From positions 1,116,001 to 1,180,000 of the forward strand of contig NZ_JBAJNO010000008.1 in NCBI RefSeq assembly GCF_036880985.1: a stretch of 64,000 nucleotides of DNA, written 5' to 3'. This DNA comes from Limibacter armeniacum (GTDB lineage Bacteria; Bacteroidota; Bacteroidia; Cytophagales; Flammeovirgaceae). How positions within the stretch are numbered: the stretch's first letter is position 1; each line of letters starts with the position of its first letter. Both the position numbers and the translations under genes were made by a program. The notes beneath the pieces were generated by a model that worked only from the letters and a program-made list of their open reading frames with translations, had not been told where the DNA came from and did no database searches. Positions 9,116 through 17,651 of the stretch are shown here, one piece after another.

Positions 9116-9724
9116 ATGATGCAAAACGATACGGAACGTCAGATTCTGGAAGCAGCCAAAAACATCTTTGTCAAAAAAGGCTTTGCAGGGGCAAGAATGC
9201 AGGAAATAGCCAATGAAGCCAACATCAACAAGTCTATGCTCCATTATTATTTCAGAAGCAAAGAAATGCTTTTTGAAAAAATACTGGATGATTCAGTTGA
9301 AATGATGATTCCTGAGTTGTTGAAAGCCATCTCCGGAGAAGGGGCTGTGATGGAAAAGCTCGAACGTTTGGTGGAAGTTTATATTGATACAATCTCTCAT
9401 AATCCGCACATTCCCATGTTTGTGTTGAATGAACTGGCTCAACAGCACCTGAATTTTGTGGATAAGGTAAAAGCGAAAATGAGTGGTCATCAGGCATTTG
9501 TGTCATTTTTTACTCAAGTCGCTGAAGAACAGCAAAAAGGAATTTTAAAACCAATCCCTCCTCATCACCTGATGTTGACTGTGATGTCTTTGATTGTTTT
9601 TCCATTTGTAGCCAATCCGATTTTTAGAAATATCCTTGAAATTCCTGCAGATCAGTACAACCAAATGATGCTTGAGCGAAAAGAAATTGTAATTAATTTT
9701 CTAAAGGATGGACTGCTAGTATAA
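9116..9724 (+). CDS. TetR/AcrR-family transcriptional regulator
   Basis: 202 aa. The N-terminal HTH is typical of TetR: RQILEAAKNIFVKKGFAGA, then the recognition helix region NKSMLHYYFRSKEMLF at about residues 41-56. The C-terminal ligand-binding domain is helical and divergent, as usual. It is the first gene of a run that continues with an efflux operon, and a 7-bp-arm palindrome sits just after it, in front of the TolC-like gene; it is therefore probably the repressor of that operon, induced by the exported compound. Two consecutive ATG codons (9116, 9119) are possible starts. Confidence 0.92.
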   Translation: MMQNDTERQILEAAKNIFVKKGFAGARMQEIANEANINKSMLHYYFRSKEMLFEKILDDSVEMMIPELLKAISGEGAVMEKLERLVEVYIDTISHNPHIPMFVLNELAQQHLNFVDKVKAKMSGHQAFVSFFTQVAEEQQKGILKPIPPHHLMLTVMSLIVFPFVANPIFRNILEIPADQYNQMMLERKEIVINFLKDGLLV

Positions 9725-9730
9725 TTTTTT

Positions 9731-9769
9731 TACCTTTATATCAACCAAATGGTTGAACTATATGGTTGA
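9731..9769 (+). promoter_or_regulatory. Efflux-operon promoter with TetR-type operator
   Basis: TCAACCA-AA-TGGTTGA (9741-9756) is a perfect inverted repeat with 7-bp arms, and a third half-site TGGTTGA follows at 9763-9769. A TAnnTTTG-like element (TACCTTTA, 9731-9738) ends 2 nt before it, so the operator would cover the start of transcription. No good TTG upstream element is seen. Confidence 0.6.
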
Positions 9770-9796
9770 TTAAAAAAGTATTATTTTCAGATACTT

Positions 9797-11080
9797 ATGA
9801 GAGAGATAAGAAAAATAGTCAAATCCTGCTTGCTCTGTACATTCATTGTACTGATACAACCCAAACTTTTTGCGCAGGAAACTTTAGCGCTGGAGGATGC
9901 TTATGCTTTAGTTGAAAATAATTATCCGTTGGCAGGGCAGAGACAGCTAAATACCCAACTTTCAGAAATCAATCAGCAGTTGCTGGATAAGGAAAGATTT
10001 CCGGTGGTGCGAGCCAAGGCAGAAGGAACGTTGCAAAGTGATAATATCTCGCTGGCAGGTGACTTGCCTTTCGGACTCGATCTGCCATTGGAATCTTATA
10101 AGGCATATCTTGATATCAACTACAGTCTGTATGATGGAGGAATCGTCAAGGCACAGCGGGAGCTGGAAGAGGCACAACTGAACGTCACGCAGCAAAATCT
10201 TGAGGTAAGGCTTCGTACTTTGAAAGACCGTGTGAACCAACTGTTTTTTGCCATTCAGCTTTCCCGTCAGCAACAGCAGTTGCTTTCCACTTCCATCAAT
10301 GACATCGAAACCAATATGGCTACGATGAAGGCTGGACTCGCCAATGGCGTAGTGCTGGAAAGTGAGGTAGCAAAGCTTCAGGTCAGAAAACTGGAACTGC
10401 AATCTGATTCGGTAAAACTGTTGGGAGATGTAAAGGCATATTTTTCTGTTCTGGAAAGATTGACGGGAAAATCACTCTCCACAACAACAGAACTGAAGTT
10501 GCCCAATATGACGCTTTCGGAATTGGATACTGCCATCACAAGACCTGAACAGCAGCTTTATCAGTTTCAGCAGGAGCTGATCAGGGCAAAGGAAGCTACC
10601 ATCAGTGCAGACAAAAGACCTAAGTTGATGCTTTTTGCACAGGGTGGTATCGGTTATCCGAATCCCTTGAATTTTCCTGATATCAGTAATAGCCTTTATG
10701 CTTTGGGAGGACTTCGCTTGGACTGGAAACTGATAGATTGGGGAAAGGCGAACAGGGAAAGAGAAAAACTGCAGGTGCAGGTACTGGAAAGTGAAGCAGA
10801 TAGAAAGACATTTGAGTTTGATATAACATCTCAGCAGAGAGAGTATATGGAAAAGGTGGTTGCACTCAGGGTACAGCTTGAAAATGATCAGCAGATTGTA
10901 ACCTTGCAGCAGCAGATTCTGGAACAGACGGAAGTGCAGTTACAGGAAGGCGTAATAAATTCCAATGATTACCTGATTCAGGTCAATGCAGAACTGGCAG
11001 CCAAGCAAAAGCTGGAACTTCACAAGGTACAGCTTCAACAACTTCAAATCACTTACCTGACGCTAATCGGAAAACTTTAA
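9797..11080 (+). CDS. TolC-like outer-membrane efflux protein
   Basis: 427 aa with a signal peptide (hydrophobic run to KLFAQ). The mature protein is almost entirely long heptad-like helices rich in Gln, Leu and Glu, with short strand segments (SYKAYLDINYSLYDGG and ALGGLRLDWKLIDWGKA) in each half: the duplicated outer-membrane efflux protein fold. It forms the trans-envelope duct for the downstream ABC exporter. It ends 2 nt before the adaptor gene, so the two are translated together. Confidence 0.9.
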   Translation: MREIRKIVKSCLLCTFIVLIQPKLFAQETLALEDAYALVENNYPLAGQRQLNTQLSEINQQLLDKERFPVVRAKAEGTLQSDNISLAGDLPFGLDLPLESYKAYLDINYSLYDGGIVKAQRELEEAQLNVTQQNLEVRLRTLKDRVNQLFFAIQLSRQQQQLLSTSINDIETNMATMKAGLANGVVLESEVAKLQVRKLELQSDSVKLLGDVKAYFSVLERLTGKSLSTTTELKLPNMTLSELDTAITRPEQQLYQFQQELIRAKEATISADKRPKLMLFAQGGIGYPNPLNFPDISNSLYALGGLRLDWKLIDWGKANREREKLQVQVLESEADRKTFEFDITSQQREYMEKVVALRVQLENDQQIVTLQQQILEQTEVQLQEGVINSNDYLIQVNAELAAKQKLELHKVQLQQLQITYLTLIGKL

Positions 11081-11082
11081 TC

Positions 11083-12000
11083 ATGATGAAAAAAAGAGGA
11101 ACACATTTTTTACTGAGCCTCGTCCTACTAGGGTTATTTGCCTGTGGCAAGAATGATAAGTCAGATGCCTACGGCAATTTTGAGGCGACTAGTGTGACCG
11201 TAAGTGCCAAAGGAAGCGGTGAGCTGGTTCAATTTAAGGTAGAGGAAGGAATGGTGCTAAAAGCGAATTCTGTGGTAGGACTGATTGATACAGTTCAGCT
11301 GCATTTGGAAAAGTTGCAGTTGGAGGCAAGGCTGGAAGCTTTGGATGACAAGCTGAACGATGCAGCACCCGAGATAGCGATCCTATTGGAGAAAAAACGC
11401 AATATGGAAAGAGAACGGGAACGTACCAAAGCATTGATTGCTGCCAAGGCGGCAACACAAAAGCAGTTGGACGATTATGATGGAGAGATTCAGGTAATTG
11501 ATCAGCAGATTACTTCCACCAAAAGACAGATAAGCATTGCCAACCGCAGCATCCTGTCGGAGCGTAAACCACTTGAGGCACAAATCAAGGTACTTGAAAA
11601 CAGAATCAAAGATCATCAGGTCACCAATCCGATTGAAGGAGTCGTGCTGTCAAAATTTGTAGAGCCTGCCGAATTTGTGATGCAAGGCGCACCGCTTTAC
11701 AAGATTGCTAATCTTAATACACTAAAGGTAAAGGCTTATGCAAGTGCAACGTTGCTTCAGCAAGTAAAGCTGAATGATAAGGTAACTGTGTTGGTGGATG
11801 ATGGGAAGGAAAATTACAGGCAGCTGGAAGGGGTAATATCGTGGATTGCTTCTGAGGCAGAGTTTACTCCCAAGACGATTGAAACCAAAGAGGAACGAGT
11901 AAACTTGGTATATGCCTTGGATGTCAAGGTGAAAAATGATGGAAGTCTCAAGATTGGAATGCCTGCTGAAGTAGTGTTTCAATCCAAATCAGCGGAATAA
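11083..12000 (+). CDS. HlyD-family periplasmic adaptor, lipoprotein
   Basis: 305 aa. A lipobox (LGLFACGKN, Cys at about residue 21) anchors it. It has the membrane-fusion layout: split biotinyl-lipoyl-like motif (SVTVSAKGSGELVQFKVEEGMVL before, VTNPIEGVVLSKFVEPAEFV after) around a coiled-coil hairpin from about residues 75 to 180, then a beta-barrel domain. It resembles YbhG/YhiI adaptors and links the inner-membrane ABC-2 permeases to the TolC-like protein encoded just before. ATG-ATG at 11083/11086. Confidence 0.9.
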   Translation: MMKKRGTHFLLSLVLLGLFACGKNDKSDAYGNFEATSVTVSAKGSGELVQFKVEEGMVLKANSVVGLIDTVQLHLEKLQLEARLEALDDKLNDAAPEIAILLEKKRNMERERERTKALIAAKAATQKQLDDYDGEIQVIDQQITSTKRQISIANRSILSERKPLEAQIKVLENRIKDHQVTNPIEGVVLSKFVEPAEFVMQGAPLYKIANLNTLKVKAYASATLLQQVKLNDKVTVLVDDGKENYRQLEGVISWIASEAEFTPKTIETKEERVNLVYALDVKVKNDGSLKIGMPAEVVFQSKSAE

Positions 12001-12003
12001 ACA

Positions 12004-12915
12004 ATGGCAGCCATTTCGGTAGAACATATCAGCAAGCAATACGGCGAGACAAAGGCGCTGGAATCGGTCAGCTTTGAAGTTAAGGAAGCAGAGCTTTTCG
12101 GACTGATTGGTCCTGATGGCGCAGGCAAATCTACCCTGTTCCGAATACTGACGACCTTGCTGTTGGCAGATGAGGGTGAGGCTTATGTGGCAGGACATCA
12201 TGTGGTAAAAGACTACAAGGAAATCAGGAAAAAGGTGGGGTATATGCCGGGAAAGTTTTCCCTTTATCAGGATTTGAGTGTAGAGGAGAATCTATCCTTT
12301 TTTGCGACCATTTTCGGAACGACTATCGAAGAGAACTATGAGCTGATCAAGGATATCTACGTTCAGATTGAGCCTTTCAAGAAGCGACCTGCGGGTAAAC
12401 TTTCGGGTGGTATGAAGCAGAAGCTGGCGCTTTGCTGTGCCCTGATTCACAAACCTGAAGTGTTGTTTCTAGATGAACCAACAACGGGTGTGGATGCTGT
12501 AAGCCGTAAGGAATTTTGGGAAATGCTGAAGCAGCTGAAAGCCAAAGGTATCACAATTCTAGTCAGTACGCCTTATATGGATGAGGCAAGCCTTTGTGAT
12601 CGGATTGCGCTGATTCAGTCGGGGAAAATCCTGACCATCAATACACCGAAAGGACTGATGAATGAGTTTACCAAACCGCTTTATGCTGTCAAAGCCGAAA
12701 ACACTTACAAGCTGTTGACCTTCTTGAGACAGCAGGATTTTACGGATACCGTTTTGCCATTCGGGGAATTTCTTCATCTGACAACGGAAGAAGATATGCC
12801 CGAATCAGAAATTGAAAATCACTTGAAGGCTGACGGATTTGAAAAAGCGGAAGTAAAGCGAATTGAACCTACTGTGGAGGATATTTTTCTTGCCCTAAGC
12901 AGTGAAACTGAGTAA
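12004..12915 (+). CDS. ABC transporter ATPase 1 of efflux system (YbhF N-half-like)
   Basis: 303 aa. Walker A GPDGAGKST at 36-44, signature LSGGMKQ, Walker B VLFLDEPTTG. The switch region reads STPYMDEA, lacking the usual catalytic His. GPDGAGK and STPYMDEA are typical of the first nucleotide-binding half of YbhF-like proteins, which in E. coli is fused to a second half; here the halves are separate genes. It starts 3 nt after the adaptor stop and its stop (12915) lies just before the next start. Confidence 0.92.
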   Translation: MAAISVEHISKQYGETKALESVSFEVKEAELFGLIGPDGAGKSTLFRILTTLLLADEGEAYVAGHHVVKDYKEIRKKVGYMPGKFSLYQDLSVEENLSFFATIFGTTIEENYELIKDIYVQIEPFKKRPAGKLSGGMKQKLALCCALIHKPEVLFLDEPTTGVDAVSRKEFWEMLKQLKAKGITILVSTPYMDEASLCDRIALIQSGKILTINTPKGLMNEFTKPLYAVKAENTYKLLTFLRQQDFTDTVLPFGEFLHLTTEEDMPESEIENHLKADGFEKAEVKRIEPTVEDIFLALSSETE

Positions 12916-12919
12916 GGAT

Positions 12920-13642
12920 ATGGTGGAATATGCAATCAAGGTAGAAGGACTGACCAAGCGGTTCGGAGATTTTACGGCAGTGGATGCGATCACCTTCGAA
13001 GTGAAACGAGGGGAAATCTTTGGTTTTCTAGGTGCCAATGGCGCAGGAAAAACCACCGCTATCCGTATGCTGACAGGCTTGAGCAAACCAACGGAAGGAA
13101 CCGGTGAAGTGGCAGGTTTTGATATTGGACATTCCTATGAGAAGATCAAGCAACGAATCGGTTATATGTCACAAAAGTTCAGCTTGTATGATGACCTGAC
13201 CGTCAGGGAAAATATCCGTTTCTATGGAGGAATTTATGGGTTGGATAAGAAACAGATCAAAGAAAAGATTGAGCATATTCTGCATGACCTAAACCTTGGA
13301 GAAGTGGAGAATAAGTTGGTCGCTTCCTTGCCTTTGGGTTGGAAGCAACGGCTGGCATTTGCTGTCTCGATGGTGCATGAGCCTGACATCGTTTTCTTGG
13401 ACGAACCGACGGGCGGTGTAGACCCACAAGTCAGAAGGCAGTTTTGGGAAACCATCTATCAAGTGGCAGAACAGGGCAGAACGGTATTCGTGACCACACA
13501 CTATATGGATGAAGCCGAATATTGTGACAGGGTTTCCATAATGGTGGCAGGAAAAATCGAAGCAATGGATACACCTGAAAACCTGAAAAAGCAGTTTGAA
13601 GCAACTTCCATGGATGAAGTGTTCCTGAAGCTGGTTCGTTGA
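12920..13642 (+). CDS. ABC transporter ATPase 2 of efflux system (YbhF C-half-like)
   Basis: 240 aa from ATG 12920; a GTG at 12902 inside the previous gene is possible but less likely. Walker A GANGAGKTT at about 38-46, Walker B IVFLDEPTGG, switch His in TTHYMDEAE. The signature loop is non-canonical: SLPLGWKQRL instead of LSGGQ. Paired with ATPase 1 (good signature, no switch His), the heterodimer should have one complete and one degenerate ATP site. Confidence 0.92.
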   Translation: MVEYAIKVEGLTKRFGDFTAVDAITFEVKRGEIFGFLGANGAGKTTAIRMLTGLSKPTEGTGEVAGFDIGHSYEKIKQRIGYMSQKFSLYDDLTVRENIRFYGGIYGLDKKQIKEKIEHILHDLNLGEVENKLVASLPLGWKQRLAFAVSMVHEPDIVFLDEPTGGVDPQVRRQFWETIYQVAEQGRTVFVTTHYMDEAEYCDRVSIMVAGKIEAMDTPENLKKQFEATSMDEVFLKLVR

Positions 13643-13665
13643 TCTGATCTAAAGTCTCTAGTCTT

Positions 13666-14790
13666 ATGTCAAGTATCTCAATACTTAAAATATTTTGGGC
13701 ATTTGTCAAGAAGGAAATCTACCATATCCTGAGGGATAGGCGTACCCTGTTGATCCTTTTCGGAATGCCCTTGGCGCAAGTACTGATCTTCGGTTATGCG
13801 GTGACCAATGAGTTCAAGGATGCCGCTATCGATGTGTTGGATCATGCCAAGGATGATGCAAGCCGTGAACTCATTTACCACTTGCAAAGTTCTGGCAACT
13901 TCAGTTTGCACAAGATGCTGCATTCGGAAGCGGAGTTGGAGGATAGCTTTAAGGAAGGCACTTCCAAACTGGTCATGGTGATTCCTGAAGACTTCTCATC
14001 GGATTTGTACGGGAGCAAGGATGTGACCATCCAATTATTGGCAGATGGTTCTGACCCGAACAATGCCAATACTTTGGTCCAATATGCCACGGTCATGATT
14101 AACAGTTTTGTGAAAGACAAACTGCATCTGGGTAGCAATCCCTATCAGATCAATGTCGCCTCAAGGATGCTGTACAACCCACAATTGGTGAGTGCCTACA
14201 ACTTCGTTCCCGGAACGATTGCCATTATCCTGTTGATTATCTCTGCCATGCTGACTTCTCTGACCATTGCTAGGGAAAAGGAACTAGGTACGATGGAAAT
14301 CCTATTGGTGTCTCCCTTGCCGCCATTGCTGATCATCTTGGGAAAAGTAACCCCGTATGCATTCCTCTCATTCGTGGATGCCGTGTTGGTACTGATTGTC
14401 GGTTATTTTGTCTTTGAAGTGCCGGTAGTCGGCAGCCTTTTTCTACTGTTGCTGATTTGCTTGCTGTATGTGGTGACGGCACTCTCATTAGGAACGTTGA
14501 TTTCTACGGTATCCAAGACACAGCAAGATGCCATGATGCGCTCGCTGATCGGTTTGATGATGCCTTCCATGATCTTGTCAGGTTTTATCTTCCCCTTGAC
14601 AAGTATGCCGAAGCTGTTGTTTTATCTGGGGCATATCATTCCTGCTACTTATTTTATCGAAATACTGAAAGGGGTGATGTTGCGTGGAGTGGGCTTGCAT
14701 TTTATTATCACGGAGGTTTGTGTATTGATCGGGATGACCTTGTTCCTGTTGATGCTTACATGGAAAAACTTTAAAACAAGACTGGAATAG
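13666..14790 (+). CDS. ABC-2 type permease 1 of efflux system
   Basis: 374 aa. One N-terminal transmembrane helix (RTLLILFGMPLAQVLIFGYA), a soluble extracytoplasmic domain to about residue 175, then five helices in the C-terminal half with the conserved ABC-2 stretch AREKELGTMEILLVSPL. YbhS/YhhJ-like. It pairs with the next permease. 23 nt after ATPase 2. Confidence 0.92.
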   Translation: MSSISILKIFWAFVKKEIYHILRDRRTLLILFGMPLAQVLIFGYAVTNEFKDAAIDVLDHAKDDASRELIYHLQSSGNFSLHKMLHSEAELEDSFKEGTSKLVMVIPEDFSSDLYGSKDVTIQLLADGSDPNNANTLVQYATVMINSFVKDKLHLGSNPYQINVASRMLYNPQLVSAYNFVPGTIAIILLIISAMLTSLTIAREKELGTMEILLVSPLPPLLIILGKVTPYAFLSFVDAVLVLIVGYFVFEVPVVGSLFLLLLICLLYVVTALSLGTLISTVSKTQQDAMMRSLIGLMMPSMILSGFIFPLTSMPKLLFYLGHIIPATYFIEILKGVMLRGVGLHFIITEVCVLIGMTLFLLMLTWKNFKTRLE

Positions 14791-14792
14791 GT

Positions 14793-15911
14793 ATGAGAAT
14801 CTTAGGCTATCTGATACAGAAGGAGTTTATCCAGATTGTCCGCAACAAAGCTTTGTTGCCAATGATGACGATCCTGCCGATTGTGCAGCTGATCCTGCTT
14901 TCCAATGCCGCTTCCAATGAGATAAAGGATGTTAGGGTTGTGCTGGTAGATATGGATCAGTCTGAAACTTCCCGCTTGCTGGTAAGAAAAATAACTGCCA
15001 ATGACCGCTTTACCATCGTAGATGCTCCTTTTAGTCAGGAGCAGGGAATGGAATTATTACAGGCAAATAAAGCGGATATCATCCTTGAAGTACCATCCAA
15101 TTTTGAGAAGGAATATATCAGGGGAGAGCAACCCGAATTGCAGATGTTGGTCAATGCTATCAACGGACAGCAGGCAACAGTAGGTTCTGGTTACCTGAAC
15201 AATGTGATCCGTTCTTTCAATCAAGATATCATGCGTGAGGTGGCAGTGAGAATGAGACAGGTTGGAGGGGCACAGGTTAATATTGTCACCCGAAACTGGT
15301 ACAATCCCGAAATCAAGTATAACCACTTTATGGCACCGGGTATTCTGGCGGAAATCACAGCCTTGCTGACTATTGTGCTGTCTGCCATGAACGTGGTGCG
15401 GGAAAGGGAAATCGGAACCATTGAACAGATCAATGTGACACCTATTCAGAAATGGCAGTTTATCCTAGGTAAGCTGATTCCGTTTCTCTGTGTAGGATTG
15501 GTACTGTTGACCGTAGGATTGACCGCTGCCAAGCTGATCTTCGATATCCCGATCAGGGGAAATATTCCGTTGATTTTCTTCTATGCCATCTTTAACCTGA
15601 TTGCTGTTTTGGGATTGGGACTACTGATCTCCAACTTTGCCGATACGCAGCAGCAAGCCATCTTTGTCGCTTTTTTCTTTGTGATGATCTTTATCCTGAT
15701 GTGCGGTCTTTTCACCCCCATAGACAGTATGCCGAAATGGGCGCAACTGCTGACCATCCCAAATCCGTTGGCGCACTTTATTTCGGTCTCAAGAAAAGTC
15801 CTGATGAAAGGAAGTGGTTTGGCAGATGTAAAGTGGGAGTTTATTTATACCATTATGTTGGCGATTGTATTCAATAGTCTGGCGATATGGAGTTATAGGA
15901 AGCAGGTGTAA
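14793..15911 (+). CDS. ABC-2 type permease 2 of efflux system
   Basis: 372 aa, same architecture as the preceding permease: TM1 at about 22-40, periplasmic domain, five C-terminal helices with VVREREIGTIEQINVTP. YbhR-like. Starts 2 nt after the stop of permease 1, so the six genes from the TolC-like one form a tight operon. It completes a tripartite exporter likely to move drugs, cationic compounds or other toxic molecules; the substrate cannot be read from sequence. Confidence 0.92.
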   Translation: MRILGYLIQKEFIQIVRNKALLPMMTILPIVQLILLSNAASNEIKDVRVVLVDMDQSETSRLLVRKITANDRFTIVDAPFSQEQGMELLQANKADIILEVPSNFEKEYIRGEQPELQMLVNAINGQQATVGSGYLNNVIRSFNQDIMREVAVRMRQVGGAQVNIVTRNWYNPEIKYNHFMAPGILAEITALLTIVLSAMNVVREREIGTIEQINVTPIQKWQFILGKLIPFLCVGLVLLTVGLTAAKLIFDIPIRGNIPLIFFYAIFNLIAVLGLGLLISNFADTQQQAIFVAFFFVMIFILMCGLFTPIDSMPKWAQLLTIPNPLAHFISVSRKVLMKGSGLADVKWEFIYTIMLAIVFNSLAIWSYRKQV

Positions 15912-15967
15912 GAATTTGCCAAGTATGAGGAGAAAAACAATTCCATTGAAATAAGTATTGATATTAT

Positions 15968-16516
15968 ATGTCCATCGAAACCCACCCTTTCGGTTATTTT
16001 TTACCTGCTTTTCCTAAAACTCTGATTCTAGGAAGCTTTCCCTGTTTCAATGGGACAGATTATGGTGACTGGTTTTACAGTGGAAGCGGAAAAAATCATT
16101 TCTGGAAATTGCTTTCGGATATATTTGAAATGCCAGCTAACACTTTAGAGGAGAAAAAGTCTCTTTGTGAAAAGCATGGATTAGCATTGACAGATATTGC
16201 ACACAAGATTGAACGAAAAAAGGGAAACTGCTCGGATAGTAACCTTAGGATTGTCGAGATCAATAAGGAAGCTATTGAAAGGTGTCTTGCTTCGGAAATT
16301 GAAAAAATCCTCTTTACTAGCCGATTTGTGGAGCGACATTTCCTTAGGCATTTTCCAAAGGTCAAAGTCCCTTCAGGGATATTGGTGTCTCCTTCCCCAG
16401 CAGCGAATATCCATATAGCAGGTTTGGCTGAATATAAACAGCTACGAGCTGATGAAATAGTTGTTTCTCCCTATGAATATCGTTTGTTGAAGTACAGGGA
16501 GTTGCTTATGCAATAA
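15968..16516 (+). CDS. Uracil-DNA-glycosylase-superfamily protein (family 6/HDG-like)
   Basis: 182 aa. LILGSFPCFNG and GKNHFWKLL near the N terminus and LVSPSPAANIHIAG near the C terminus correspond to the two active-site regions of the UDG superfamily, closest by eye to hypoxanthine-DNA glycosylases (GS.PG..S ... N.FW). Such enzymes remove deaminated bases. The usual PG after GS(F) is PC here, so activity may differ. It follows the efflux operon after 56 nt, in the same direction, but is probably unrelated to it. Confidence 0.7.
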   Translation: MSIETHPFGYFLPAFPKTLILGSFPCFNGTDYGDWFYSGSGKNHFWKLLSDIFEMPANTLEEKKSLCEKHGLALTDIAHKIERKKGNCSDSNLRIVEINKEAIERCLASEIEKILFTSRFVERHFLRHFPKVKVPSGILVSPSPAANIHIAGLAEYKQLRADEIVVSPYEYRLLKYRELLMQ

Positions 16517-16601
16517 CAACCTGTTTATGAGTAAGGTCATATTTGAAGAATGGAATAATAACTATTTTGAAAGGACTACATTCAACCAAATATGCTATAC
16601 T

Positions 16602-17243
16602 ATGAAACCCTACCTGAATATATTGATCATTTGTCTATTGGTTTTACTTGGGTGTACGCCAACTAAAATGACTACCTCTTGGCAAAACCCTAAGATTAAG
16701 GAACCTGCTTATGAAAATGTTTTTGTGGCAGCCCTGACCGAAAACATGGGTATTCGGCAGCGGGTCGAGAACGAGATTGCTTATCAAATTCAGAAGGAAG
16801 GAGGAGCAGCTGGACCAAGTGCTGAACTTTTTCCTCCTAAGCTGGATGGACATATGCCTCAAGATAAAAACGTGATATTGGAGAAGGTAAGGGCTGCAGG
16901 TTTTGATTCAATACTGACAGTTGCATTGGTCGATTCCAAGAATGAGACACGTTACGTTCCTGGTGCCGCAGGGTATGCTCCAATGGGTATGTATGGGTAT
17001 TATGGGACTTTTGGCGGTTATTATGGATATAGGTATCCTTATGCTTATTCACCTGGCTATTATACGCAGGACAAGGTCTATTTTATGGAGGCAAATCTTT
17101 ATGATGTAGCTACTGAACAGTTGGTTTGGTCTGCTCAGTCAGAATTCTATAACCCCAGCGATTTGGAAAGTTTTGCCAATGACTTTGCTGATAGAGTAAG
17201 TAACAGCTTACGGTGGGATAGGTTAATTGCGATTAAGAAATAG
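16602..17243 (+). CDS. Lipoprotein with Gly/Tyr-rich segment
   Basis: 213 aa from ATG 16602, where a lipoprotein signal begins (MKPYLNILIICLLVLLGC, Cys18); the frame is open 75 nt further up but would bury the signal. The mature part starts TPTKMTTSWQNP and has a Gly/Tyr/Pro-rich stretch (about residues 125-160, e.g. YGYYGTFGGYYGYRYPY) within an otherwise globular sequence resembling DUF4136-type bacterial lipoproteins. Function unknown; envelope-located. Confidence 0.75.
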   Translation: MKPYLNILIICLLVLLGCTPTKMTTSWQNPKIKEPAYENVFVAALTENMGIRQRVENEIAYQIQKEGGAAGPSAELFPPKLDGHMPQDKNVILEKVRAAGFDSILTVALVDSKNETRYVPGAAGYAPMGMYGYYGTFGGYYGYRYPYAYSPGYYTQDKVYFMEANLYDVATEQLVWSAQSEFYNPSDLESFANDFADRVSNSLRWDRLIAIKK

Positions 17244-17265
17244 GCAGTTTTTCTGATCAATAATA

Positions 17266-17383
17266 GTAGCCGTAGGCAAAAGCCTACGGCTACAATGATT
17301 CAATCCCATTGGGATTTTCTCTCTTACAGCAAACGCTGTATCCGAAGGAAACAAACCATATTAGCTCCGGATGGTAATCCGGA
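17266..17383. repeat. Compound four-hairpin intergenic element
   Basis: Four perfect hairpins in a row without coding potential: GTAGCCGTAGGC/GCCTACGGCTAC (17266-17293, 12 bp, loop AAAA), AATCCC/GGGATT (17302-17316, followed by TTTCT), ACAGC/GCTGT (17326-17339) and TCCGGAT/ATCCGGA (17366-17383). The first two could terminate the lipoprotein gene, but the whole looks like a dispersed palindromic (REP-like) element. Confidence 0.55.
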
Positions 17384-17580
17384 TTTTACAGTATTCATTA
17401 TATCATAACACTGAAAGGGTTGAACAGTATAAAAGCATCATTTAGTAGATCATAATATGTGAAAGGGTTAGCATAAAAAATCTCTATTCCAATTCAGTTC
17501 TTGCTTAAAAGGCTTCATGGATATCTAAGATCTGTGAAGCTTTTTTGTTGCTGAAAATCATAAAGATAACTGGGTTTTTT
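17384..17580 (+). other. Intergenic stretch with an orphan terminator
   Basis: No gene-sized ORF. Two similar TGAAAGGGTT tracts occur (near 17411 and 17460). An 11-bp hairpin (17512-17522 with 17530-17540, two G-U pairs) is followed by TTTTTTG. No annotated gene ends here, so a short RNA from this stretch is possible. Confidence 0.4.
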
Positions 17581-17597
17581 TGACTGATTTTCAGTCA
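17581..17597. promoter_or_regulatory. Candidate operator upstream of VOC gene
   Basis: TGACTGA-TTT-TCAGTCA, a perfect inverted repeat with 7-bp arms, 54 nt before the VOC start. TAAATTGC shortly after it (near 17603) is a weak -7-like element. Confidence 0.4.
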
Positions 17598-17651
17598 AAA
17601 TTGTAAATTGCCTGTACATGAATTTTTATGCTACTTAACCACTATCAACAA

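Noticed and set aside
14457-14774. 105-codon plus-strand ORF inside permease 1
   Set aside because: Out-of-frame shadow of an ABC-2 permease with clear helices.
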